Below, piece after piece: positions 1 through 5,544 of a DNA stretch of 5,626 bases. Origin of the DNA: RI-283 sp964487925. Lineage in GTDB: Bacteria > Pseudomonadota > Gammaproteobacteria > SZUA-140. The position numbers and the translations under genes were made by a program. The notes beneath the pieces were generated by a model that searched no databases, had not been told where the DNA came from, and saw only the letters and a list, made by a program, of their open reading frames with translations. The stretch lies in contig CAZASZ010000084.1 in assembly GCA_964487925.1 (NCBI GenBank), positions 1 to 5,626 of the forward strand. The letters run 5' to 3'. The first letter of the stretch is position 1, and each line of letters starts with the position of its first letter.

Positions 1-21
1 ATCTTAGCCATCTGCCATCAG

Positions 22-67
22 AAACAAAAATGGTCCGGGACCCCAATTGAGCAAGGGCCCAGGACCA
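22..67 (-). terminator. Rho-independent terminator of the tandem globin gene
   Basis: Read on the minus strand, a GC-rich hairpin (67 to 31) is followed at once by TTTTTGTTT (30 to 22). The outer arm tggtccggg (31-39) pairs with ccc (58-60) and ggacca (62-67), with A61 bulged. Three further C-G pairs (41-43 with 55-57) follow after bulged A40, leaving a loop of about 11 nt. The hairpin begins 11 nt beyond the globin stop codon. Strong stem plus U-tract is the classical intrinsic terminator, and the U-tract lies only on the minus-strand side, which fixes the orientation. Confidence 0.88.
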
Positions 68-78
68 TGCGAAATCGA

Positions 79-897
79 TCAGCGTCCCAGCACGTCCGCG
101 CGAGTGGTCTCGGCCAGGGCCGCAACCTCGGCGATCAGCTCGTTGGGAACTCCCATCTCAGCCAGAGTCGCACCCAGGTCCTCAACAACGGCGTCGAAGT
201 GACTGTCGTCCAGACCTTTTTTAACAAGATGAGCATGCCCCTTGCGCATATCCTCGCCCGTGTAATTATTGGGCCCGCCGAAGACCATGGTCAGGAAGGC
301 CTTCTGCTTGCCCGCCTGGCGCTCCATGTCGACGCCCTCAAAGAAACGGTTGATACGATCATCAGCCAGGACACGGCGATAGAATTTGTCCACGGCCGCA
401 TCGACAGCCGCCTCGCCTCCCAGGCGATCGTACAGGCTCGCCGAATTAGCCCGCGCGGCCTTCTCCTCGTCCGTAAAACCGGTCAGGATATCGGCCCTCG
501 TGGTCTCGGCAATCGCTGCAACCTCCCCGATCAGCTCGTTGGGGACTCCCATCTCAGCCAATGTCGCACCCAAATCCTCAACAACAGCATCGAAGTGACT
601 GTTATCCAGACCCTTTTCAACGAGATGAGCATGTCCTTTACGCATGTCCTCGCCCGTGTAGTTGTTCGGACCGCCAAAGGCCATGGTCAAAAAGGCCTTT
701 TGCTTGGCGGCCTGACGCTCCATATCGACACCCTCAAAGAAGCGGTTGATACGATCATCGGCCAGGACACGGCGATAGAACTTGTCAACGGCAGCATCGA
801 CCGCCGCGTTGCCGCCAAGGCGTTCAAATAATGGCGCGGTCGCCGAATTCTGCTGAGAAGACTTACCCGAAAAGAATCTGCATAGTGCCTTGAACAT
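79..897 (-). CDS. Tandem two-domain truncated hemoglobin (group I, GlbN-like)
   Basis: A 272-residue protein with two complete group I truncated globin domains, residues 23-138 and 155-270, joined by a polar linker of about 16 residues. Single-domain members are about 115-125 residues, so this is an internal duplication. From memory each domain closely resembles Synechocystis GlbN. Visible residues, by alignment to GlbN: Tyr B10 (Y41, Y173), Gln E7 (Q62, Q194), Lys E10 (K65, K197), Gln E11 (Q66, Q198) and proximal His F8 (H89, H221). The GlbN histidine that binds heme covalently near the C-terminus has no counterpart. Residues 1-22 form a basic, hydrophobic extension (MFKALCRFF) outside the globin fold, without a convincing signal peptide. 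Family roles include O2/NO binding, NO dioxygenation and nitrogen-oxide or redox protection; the substrate here is unknown. Start: ATG preceded by GAGG (5 nt) and AGGGAG (10 nt). It ends in a terminator and probably has its own promoter in the 141 bp behind rlmH. Confidence 0.95.
   Translation of the reverse strand: MFKALCRFFSGKSSQQNSATAPLFERLGGNAAVDAAVDKFYRRVLADDRINRFFEGVDMERQAAKQKAFLTMAFGGPNNYTGEDMRKGHAHLVEKGLDNSHFDAVVEDLGATLAEMGVPNELIGEVAAIAETTRADILTGFTDEEKAARANSASLYDRLGGEAAVDAAVDKFYRRVLADDRINRFFEGVDMERQAGKQKAFLTMVFGGPNNYTGEDMRKGHAHLVKKGLDDSHFDAVVEDLGATLAEMGVPNELIAEVAALAETTRADVLGR
88..435 (-). repeat. Intragenic direct repeat: second globin domain
   Basis: This 348-bp unit encodes residues 155-270 of the globin and repeats 484-831 in frame at an offset of exactly 396 bp. 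By hand count about 58 of 348 bases differ (roughly 83% identity), but only about 10 of 116 residues, so most differences are synonymous. Confidence 0.92.
484..831 (-). repeat. Intragenic direct repeat: first globin domain
   Basis: Partner of the 88-435 unit, encoding residues 23-138. No indel separates the copies. Amino-acid differences are mostly conservative (for example F24/Y156, E25/D157, I129/L261, I137/V269), and every heme-pocket residue listed for the gene is shared. Confidence 0.92.
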
Positions 898-977
898 GAT
901 AGCCTCGCTCCCTTTTGTATGTTGGTTGTCGAATTACGGTCTCCATAGTAACCAGCCAAAAGATATATTTCAAGTCT

Positions 978-1006
978 ATAATTTAACATCCGGAATTGCC
1001 TGACAA
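978..1006 (-). promoter_or_regulatory. Candidate sigma70-type promoter of the globin gene
   Basis: On the minus strand a TTGTCA box (1006 to 1001, 5 of 6 to consensus) is followed after 17 bp by AATTAT (983 to 978, 4 of 6). It sits in the 141-bp gap between rlmH and the globin, about 80 bp before the start codon. The -10 match is mediocre, so this is only a candidate. The heptamer cggaatt occurs on the plus strand at 991-997 and 1014-1020, flanking the -35 box, and could be an operator. Confidence 0.35.
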
Positions 1007-1038
1007 TACCCCTCGGAATTTGTCTGTGCGCGCAAAAA

Positions 1039-1506
1039 CTAACGATGGTAGGGGTGTCCCTGGAGGATGCTCCAGGCGCGGTAGATCTGTTCGGCGAGCA
1101 CGACCCGGACCAAGGCATGAGGCAAGGTCAATTGTGACAGGCACCACTTCAGCTCGGCCCGTTCCAGGCATTCCTGAGTCAGACCGTCTGGACCGCCAAT
1201 CAACAGGGCCACATCCCGGCCGGAATGCATCCAGTCGGACAGACGACGGGAGAGGCCGACACTGTCCCAGTTCGCACCCGAGAGGTCCAGCGCGATTGTC
1301 AGGCAGTTGGACGGGACGGCGGCCAGCATCGCGGCCCCTTCATCCCGTCTCAAGCGATCCAAATCGGGATTACGGCCTCGTTTGGGCGTGGGAATTTCAA
1401 CGAGATGGAGCGAACAGCCATGAGGCAGGCGCTGGGCGTATTCCTTGAAGCCCAAGGCGACCCATTCCGGCGGTCGCTGCCCGATGCAGATCATATGGAT
1501 GCGCAA
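1039..1506 (-). CDS. rlmH: 23S rRNA (pseudouridine1915-N3)-methyltransferase RlmH
   Basis: RlmH is a cytoplasmic SPOUT-fold enzyme that transfers a methyl group from S-adenosylmethionine to pseudouridine 1915 in helix 69 of 23S rRNA on the assembled 70S ribosome. The 155-residue length equals the E. coli protein. Family signatures are clear: KRGRNPDLDR near the middle, LLIGGPDGLTQEC (the AdoMet-binding loop of the trefoil knot), and the C-terminal block LTLPHALVRVVLAEQIYRAW ending in HPYHR. The start is TTG, not ATG. It aligns residue for residue with the E. coli N-terminus (MRIHMICIG against MKLQLVAVG) and has a GGAAGGGGG ribosome-binding site 5 nt upstream; the next ATG (1494) would remove the first beta strand. 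In many Proteobacteria rlmH follows rsfS; here the upstream gene, 88 bp away on the same strand, is instead the J-domain/PilZ gene. Confidence 0.96.
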   Translation of the reverse strand: MRIHMICIGQRPPEWVALGFKEYAQRLPHGCSLHLVEIPTPKRGRNPDLDRLRRDEGAAMLAAVPSNCLTIALDLSGANWDSVGLSRRLSDWMHSGRDVALLIGGPDGLTQECLERAELKWCLSQLTLPHALVRVVLAEQIYRAWSILQGHPYHR

Positions 1507-1558
1507 GAAAGCCCCCTTCCGACAAAATTACGATTGATTCATTCTGAAGGTTCCGAGC

Positions 1559-1580
1559 GTCCCGATCAATGGATCGGGGC
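1559..1580. other. Intergenic hairpin between the J-domain/PilZ gene and rlmH
   Basis: cccgatc (1561-1567) pairs perfectly with gatcggg (1572-1578) around a 4-nt loop, extended by a G-T wobble and a G-C pair. It lies 15 nt beyond the J-domain/PilZ stop codon. No U-tract follows on the minus strand, so it is a poor intrinsic terminator. It could be a weak attenuator or an RNA-processing or stabilising stem between the two genes. Confidence 0.4.
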
Positions 1581-1594
1581 CGGTATGCGAACGA

Positions 1595-2383
1595 TCAGGC
1601 TTTTACGGAGACGAAACTGCCTTCGGGACGCGTGAAACGCAAAGTGGCGAATTTGACCGCGAGCACATAGAGAGTTCCGGATTCGGCTGCACGGCTACGA
1701 CTGGCCTGGATGGTACCGATGGCGGAGAACAAGGGGGTATCGATCTTGATCCGTCTGCCGCGTGGCATGGCCCGCACCGTGATCACCTGACAACCCTTGG
1801 GAGACAGGTCTCGCACCTCGCCGTTATAGGCCACTTTCTGCGGCCAATGATCGTAAAATGTCGCTCGCTCCCGAACCGGGATCCGCTCTATGTGCCGACG
1901 GGCGCTGATCGCAACCGATACCTCGGGCGCAATCGTCAACGGACTATAGCAACGGCTACATTCGTCGGCGGTCGGTGCATTGGCATGGTGACAGAATGGA
2001 CAACGCCCCATTGATCGACGAGCATCCTTGCCCTGAGCCTCTGATTTATTCGTTTCCGGCTGAGCTTTCTTAGTCGACCCGTCTGGATCCGAGGCGGATG
2101 CCGCCTTTTGCCGCTCACTTCCTGACGACGGGTCGGTCTTATGCTGTACAGGGTCCTGCTTGCCATGTTCGGCCAGGAAGGTCTTGTCATAGGCCGCACG
2201 GCGCATCGGGTCGCTCAATACCGCGTAAGCCTGATTGATGACTGTCGCGTTCCATTGATCTCCGCCCAGATCCGGATGCTGGCGGAGCTTCTGCATGATT
2301 GTTCGGTAGCTCGCCCGGATCACGGCCTCGGGGGCATCGAACTGCACATGCAGAATTCGGTAGTAATTGCGGCGGTTATCCAT
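1595..2383 (-). CDS. J-domain / zinc-ribbon / PilZ fusion protein
   Basis: A 262-residue, probably cytoplasmic protein in three parts. Residues 6-68 are a J-domain, with the HPD motif at 36-38 that stimulates Hsp70 (DnaK) ATPase and the YAVLSDPMRRAAYD helix. Residues 71-126 are a charged, polar, probably disordered linker. C128/C131 and C142/C145 (CPFC-x10-CSRC) form a zinc ribbon. Residues 162-260 look like a PilZ domain, with RHIER (163-167) matching RxxxR and DLSPKG (192-197) matching DxSxxG, the two cyclic di-GMP contacts. The DnaJ G/F region, CxxCxGxG zinc repeats and C-terminal substrate domains are absent, so this is not a general DnaJ. No transmembrane segment or signal peptide is visible. 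Start: ATG behind AAAGGAAGGG. I infer a DnaK recruiter or adaptor that responds to cyclic di-GMP; its client is unknown. It is divergent from hpnD. Confidence 0.9.
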   Translation of the reverse strand: MDNRRNYYRILHVQFDAPEAVIRASYRTIMQKLRQHPDLGGDQWNATVINQAYAVLSDPMRRAAYDKTFLAEHGKQDPVQHKTDPSSGSERQKAASASDPDGSTKKAQPETNKSEAQGKDARRSMGRCPFCHHANAPTADECSRCYSPLTIAPEVSVAISARRHIERIPVRERATFYDHWPQKVAYNGEVRDLSPKGCQVITVRAMPRGRRIKIDTPLFSAIGTIQASRSRAAESGTLYVLAVKFATLRFTRPEGSFVSVKA

Positions 2384-2430
2384 GAGCCCTTCCTTTATAG
2401 CACTTGCTTCCTATATCGAGTGGGAACTCC

Positions 2431-2456
2431 AATCCCTGAACCTCGCGAGAGGGATT
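2431..2456. repeat. Inverted repeat beside the assembly gap
   Basis: aatccct (2431-2437) is the exact reverse complement of agggatt (2450-2456), and the palindrome ctcgcgag (2442-2449) lies between the arms. It sits between the divergent J-domain/PilZ and hpnD genes and overlaps the left 17-base repeat at the gap edge. It may be an operator or chance; there is no further support. Confidence 0.4.
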
Positions 2457-2463
2457 CTTCCTG
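2447..2463 (+). repeat. Left copy of a 17-bp direct repeat flanking the N gap
   Basis: GAGAGGGATTCTTCCTG ends exactly at the first N, and an identical copy begins at the first base after the Ns (2564-2580). A match abutting both contig ends points to an unmerged contig overlap or to a repeat that stopped assembly. Confidence 0.95.
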
Positions 2464-2563
2464 NNNNNNNNNNNNNNNNNNNNNNNNNNNNNNNNNNNNN
2501 NNNNNNNNNNNNNNNNNNNNNNNNNNNNNNNNNNNNNNNNNNNNNNNNNNNNNNNNNNNNNNN
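2464..2563. other. Assembly gap of 100 N
   Basis: Exactly 100 undetermined bases, the usual placeholder for a scaffold gap of unknown size. It lies in the divergent intergenic region (2384-2644). Nothing can be said about its content. Any open frame running through it is an artefact. Confidence 0.99.
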
Positions 2564-2580
2564 GAGAGGGATTCTTCCTG
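2564..2580 (+). repeat. Right copy of the 17-bp direct repeat flanking the N gap
   Basis: Identical over all 17 bases to 2447-2463, starting at the first base after the Ns. If the two copies are one real sequence, the spacer between the J-domain/PilZ and hpnD start codons shrinks from 261 to about 144 bp. Confidence 0.95.
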
Positions 2581-2600
2581 CTGAGCGATACTCAAAATAC

Positions 2601-2609
2601 TGCTACACT
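2601..2609 (+). promoter_or_regulatory. hpnD: Possible extended -10 promoter element of hpnD
   Basis: TGCTACACT has the TGn extension followed by TACACT (4 of 6 to TATAAT), placed 35 nt before the hpnD ATG. No good -35 box lies at 16-18 bp spacing, and the sequence further upstream is lost in the N gap. Weak candidate. Confidence 0.3.
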
Positions 2610-2644
2610 CACGAGCCCGTTCCAGTCAGTGAACCTATGAAGCC

Positions 2645-3517
2645 ATGACGCCCGACCAATACTGCCAGCAAAAGGCCGCGCGTAGCGGCTCGAGCTTCTA
2701 TTACAGCTTCCTCTTCCTGCCTCCGGCCGAACGCCAGGCCATTATGGCCCTCTATGCCTTCTGTCGAGAGGTCGATGATGCGGTTGATGAGACGACTGAA
2801 CCCGAGGTCGCTCGCGCCAAACTTGATTGGTGGCGGGAGGAAATCGCGCGCGCCTTCGCCCGCGACGCCCAACACCCCGTCGGCAAGGCCCTCGAGATCA
2901 CGACCGAGCATTTCAATCTGCCTCAGGAGTATTTCGCTGAAATCATCGATGGCATGGAGATGGATCTCGATTACAACAGCTATCCGAGTTTTAAGGAACT
3001 CAGCCTCTATTGCCACCGCGCAGCCAGTATTGTGGGTGTAATGGCGGCAGAGATCTTCGGCTACGAAGACCGCCAGACCCTCAAATACGCCCACGACCTC
3101 GGCATGGCGATGCAACTGACCAATATCCTCCGCGATATCCGCGAGGATGCCGAACGCGGCCGAATCTATGTCCCCCTCGATGAGATCGAGGCCGCAGGCT
3201 TGAGCCCAGGTGATTTCCTAAACTTTCGCGACTCGGAGGCAATGCGCAATCTGCTCCTGCAGCAGGCCGATCGGGCTCGGGAATACTATCAACGGGCCCT
3301 GGATCGCCTACCCGAGGCTGATCGCTACCGTCAACGCAGCGGCCTGATCATGGCCGATATCTACCATACGACACTCGACGTGATCCAAGAAGACGGTTTC
3401 CGGGTCTTCGAACACCGCATCAGTCTGACGCCCTTGCGCAAGCTCTGGCGTGCCTGGCGTATCAATCGCGCCGAAAAGGCGCGTCTCCGACAACGCTCCG
3501 GACGGCCGAAGGGCTAA
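2645..3517 (+). CDS. hpnD: Presqualene diphosphate synthase HpnD
   Basis: HpnD condenses two farnesyl diphosphates into presqualene diphosphate, the first step of the three-enzyme bacterial squalene route (HpnD, HpnC, HpnE) that feeds hopanoid synthesis. The 290-residue length is typical of this trans-isoprenyl diphosphate synthase family. Family signatures: SFYYSFLFLPPAER (17-30), YAFCREVDDAVDE (37-49) with the first Asp-rich motif D44-D45-x-x-D48, MDLDY (106-110), YCHRAASIVG (122-131), and NILRDIREDAERGRIYVP (160-177) with the second Asp motif D164-x3-D168. These Asp groups bind diphosphate through Mg2+. HpnC and phytoene synthase share the fold; the N-terminal pattern, the second motif and the hpnE neighbour favour HpnD. 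No strong ribosome-binding site is visible. A four-codon frame (ATG AAG CCA TGA, 2637-2648) overlaps the start codon and might couple translation. hpnE follows after 9 nt. Confidence 0.93.
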   Translation: MTPDQYCQQKAARSGSSFYYSFLFLPPAERQAIMALYAFCREVDDAVDETTEPEVARAKLDWWREEIARAFARDAQHPVGKALEITTEHFNLPQEYFAEIIDGMEMDLDYNSYPSFKELSLYCHRAASIVGVMAAEIFGYEDRQTLKYAHDLGMAMQLTNILRDIREDAERGRIYVPLDEIEAAGLSPGDFLNFRDSEAMRNLLLQQADRAREYYQRALDRLPEADRYRQRSGLIMADIYHTTLDVIQEDGFRVFEHRISLTPLRKLWRAWRINRAEKARLRQRSGRPKG

Positions 3518-3526
3518 GCATCCATC

Positions 3527-4840
3527 ATGGTCTTGATCGTGGGTGGAGGATGGTCGGGGCTAGCCGCTGCCGTCGAACTAACCGCCAAGGGCGTCCCCGT
3601 TACCCTTGTGGAGTCGGCCCGCACACCGGGCGGCCGCGCCCGCTCTATCAAACACCGTGGCGGGACCTACGATAACGGGCAACACCTCATGCTCGGGGCC
3701 TATCGCGAATTACTGAGATTACTGTCCGTCATGGGCATTCCCGAGACACAGACCTTCGAACGTCATCCGCTGAAACTCCAGTTGCTGAGACTAAATGATG
3801 GCCAGACCCACACCGCACTGGAACTCACAACGTCGCGACTACCGGCCCCATTCCATATCGCAGCCGCCATGCTCGGCGCCAAGGGGCTCGGCAGCGGGGA
3901 TCGCTGGCGCGCCCTGCGCTTATGCCTGCAAGTTGTCCGCGCTGCCCCGGCGACCGATGAGTCGGTCCTGAATTTTCTGGCACGACATGGTCAATCGACG
4001 GATCTGATCATGTCGCTATGGGGTCCGTTGTGTCTGGCGATTATGAACACGGCGCCAGAGATCGCGTCCGCGCGCATATTTCGAAGAACCCTACGCGATG
4101 CCTTTCTGTTCCGGCGCGGCGATTCGGACATGCTGATCCAGAAGGGTACGCTAAACGAGGTTTTCCCTCGACCCGCCGCTGACTGGATCACGAGTCAGGG
4201 TGGTAAGATTTTGTTGGGACAACGAGTCACGGCCTTACTCAGCGAGGAAGGCGCTGTGCGCGGCGTACGCTTGGCTGACGGCCACGAGATCACATCAAGC
4301 CGGGTCATCCTCGCCCTCCCCCCCTTCGAACTCGCACGCCTGCTCAACGGTCATTGCGGCGCCGAAAAGACCACAAGCACACTTGCGGGAATCGCCTATG
4401 AGCCCATCGCGACCATTTATTTGCACTATCCGCCTGAAGTCACCCTGGGCACACCGATGATCGGTCTTCTGGGCACGACGACCCAATGGCTGCTCGACCG
4501 CAGCTACAGCGGAGAGCCGGGTCTAATGGCGGCTGTCATCAGCGCATCAGGCCCACATATGAAGCTGTCTCGGAACGAACTCGCCGACCGGGTTGCCGAG
4601 GAGATAGCGACTCTACTACCGCACTGGCCGGCAACCATTGACCGGGTCTGTGTCCGCGAAAAACGAGCTACCTTCCGTTGCCAAATTGGCGTCGATACTC
4701 ACCGCCCGAATCACGAATCCGGGCTCAAAGGCTGCCTAATCGCCGGCGACAGCAGTTGGCTTCCCTACCCGGCCACTCTCGAAGGCGCGCTACGCAGTGG
4801 CGTAGAGTGCGCGCGGCGCCTTCGGCGATACAAGATCTGA
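3527..4840 (+). CDS. hpnE: Hydroxysqualene dehydroxylase HpnE (FAD-dependent)
   Basis: HpnE reductively removes the hydroxyl of hydroxysqualene to give squalene, the last step after HpnD and HpnC. The 437-residue protein has the usual family length. It begins with the Rossmann dinucleotide-binding loop GGGWSG (6-11), reaches E29 at the end of the second strand (probable FAD ribose contact), then PGGRA (34-38). Next come DNGQHLMLG (49-57), characteristic of HpnE, and CLAIMNTAPEIASARIF (169-185). The C-terminal FAD signature LIAGDSSWLPYPATLEGAL (404-422) closes the fold. It belongs to the amine oxidase/phytoene desaturase superfamily; the motifs and hpnD next door separate it from carotenoid desaturases. 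The ATG leads directly into the first beta strand, so no earlier start is needed. GAAGGG (3508-3513), inside the end of hpnD, is a distant ribosome-binding site, suggesting translational coupling. Probably cytoplasmic or peripherally membrane-associated. Confidence 0.95.
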   Translation: MVLIVGGGWSGLAAAVELTAKGVPVTLVESARTPGGRARSIKHRGGTYDNGQHLMLGAYRELLRLLSVMGIPETQTFERHPLKLQLLRLNDGQTHTALELTTSRLPAPFHIAAAMLGAKGLGSGDRWRALRLCLQVVRAAPATDESVLNFLARHGQSTDLIMSLWGPLCLAIMNTAPEIASARIFRRTLRDAFLFRRGDSDMLIQKGTLNEVFPRPAADWITSQGGKILLGQRVTALLSEEGAVRGVRLADGHEITSSRVILALPPFELARLLNGHCGAEKTTSTLAGIAYEPIATIYLHYPPEVTLGTPMIGLLGTTTQWLLDRSYSGEPGLMAAVISASGPHMKLSRNELADRVAEEIATLLPHWPATIDRVCVREKRATFRCQIGVDTHRPNHESGLKGCLIAGDSSWLPYPATLEGALRSGVECARRLRRYKI

Positions 4841-4854
4841 CCACCTCAACCAAT

Positions 4855-4858
4855 AGGA
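4855..4858 (+). promoter_or_regulatory. Ribosome binding site of the maf gene
   Basis: AGGA lies 7 nt before the ATG at 4866, in the 25-nt gap after hpnE. It supports this start over internal candidates. The spacer has no terminator, consistent with cotranscription with hpnDE. Confidence 0.65.
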
Positions 4859-4865
4859 CCAAGCA

Positions 4866-5492
4866 ATGCCGAATACCGATCTCGTACAAGAACTGATTCT
4901 GGCCTCAACCTCGCCCTATCGAAGCCTGCTGCTCAAGCGTCTGGGACTCGAGTTCGATGTCGCATCCCCCAATGTCGATGAGGCCTCCGAGGAGGATGAA
5001 CTCGCGCACGAGATGGCCGCGCGTCTGTCCGAGGACAAAGCCATGGCGGTTTCCGATGCCTATCCTCAAACCCTGATCATTGCCGCGGACCAGGTAGCCG
5101 TACTGGATGGCGAGTTGATCGGAAAACCCAGAACCCATGAAAATGCCGTCGAGCAACTCAAAAAAGCCTCGGGACGCAGCATGCATTTCCACAGCGGGCT
5201 ATGCCTGCTCAATACCATGACGGGGGAACGTCAGACCGATGTAATCAATACCGAGGTACGCCTCCGCCCGCTATCCGATGCGCTCATCGAAGCCTATCTC
5301 CGAAAGGAAGAACCTTACGATTGTGCCGGCGCATGTAAGGTCGAAGGCCTCGGGATCGCATTGATCGATTACGTCTACAGCGGAGATCCGACGGCCCTTA
5401 TCGGTCTGCCTCTGATCCGTCTCTGCGAGATGCTGCGCGCCGAGGGAGTAGAACCGCTGCAACCGGGGTTTCTAGAGGCCTCTATATCGTAA
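4866..5492 (+). CDS. yceF: Maf family nucleotide pyrophosphatase, YceF subtype (7-methyl-GTP)
   Basis: Maf proteins are cytoplasmic pyrophosphatases that hydrolyse noncanonical or modified nucleoside triphosphates to the monophosphate; the E. coli YceF subfamily prefers 7-methyl-GTP. The 208-residue protein shows ILASTSPYR (11-19), the phosphate-binding signature with YceF-type aromatic-Arg after SP, then SPNVDE (34-39), AADQVAVLDGELIGKP (73-88) with D75 as probable catalytic base, KASG (100-103), CAGACKVEGLGI (153-164) and LIGLPLIRLCEMLR (178-191). Subtype features CAG-x-K-x-EG-x-GI and DQV-x-VLDGE-x-x-GKP match E. coli YceF, not the dTTP/UTP-cleaving YhdE type. The last ~13 residues run slightly past the YceF end. 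In many Gammaproteobacteria yceF lies near rluC, yceD and rpmF; here it is the third gene after hpnDE, 25 nt downstream. Confidence 0.93.
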   Translation: MPNTDLVQELILASTSPYRSLLLKRLGLEFDVASPNVDEASEEDELAHEMAARLSEDKAMAVSDAYPQTLIIAADQVAVLDGELIGKPRTHENAVEQLKKASGRSMHFHSGLCLLNTMTGERQTDVINTEVRLRPLSDALIEAYLRKEEPYDCAGACKVEGLGIALIDYVYSGDPTALIGLPLIRLCEMLRAEGVEPLQPGFLEASIS

Positions 5493-5544
5493 TCTCTGAG
5501 ATAGATAAAGTCGTGAACGAGGTTGTTTCATGAGCCCTCACCCT

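Noticed and set aside
67..831. A 254-codon open frame on the plus strand opposite the globin gene
   Set aside because: It is fully antisense to a clearly recognised globin, its apparent internal repeat mirrors the globin duplication, and its start lies in the terminator hairpin.
977..982. Perfect TATAAT on the plus strand
   Set aside because: No -35 box lies at suitable spacing, and the next credible plus-strand gene starts more than 1.6 kb downstream, beyond two minus-strand genes.
996..1448. Plus-strand open frames opposite rlmH
   Set aside because: RlmH is conserved along its full length on the minus strand; the antisense translations are Arg/Pro/Gly-rich with no recognisable domain.
2394..2399. 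TATAAA as the -10 box of the J-domain/PilZ gene on the minus strand
   Set aside because: It lies directly against the ribosome-binding site, leaving almost no leader, and no -35 match is present at the right distance.
2447..2580. CRISPR array around the gap
   Set aside because: Only two 17-bp copies exist, each abutting the Ns, with no spacer sequence and no cas gene nearby; contig-end overlap or a repeat break explains it more simply.
2141..2648. Open frames crossing the N gap, including one reaching the hpnD start
   Set aside because: They are open only because Ns cannot encode stops, and they overlap the J-domain coding sequence in antisense.
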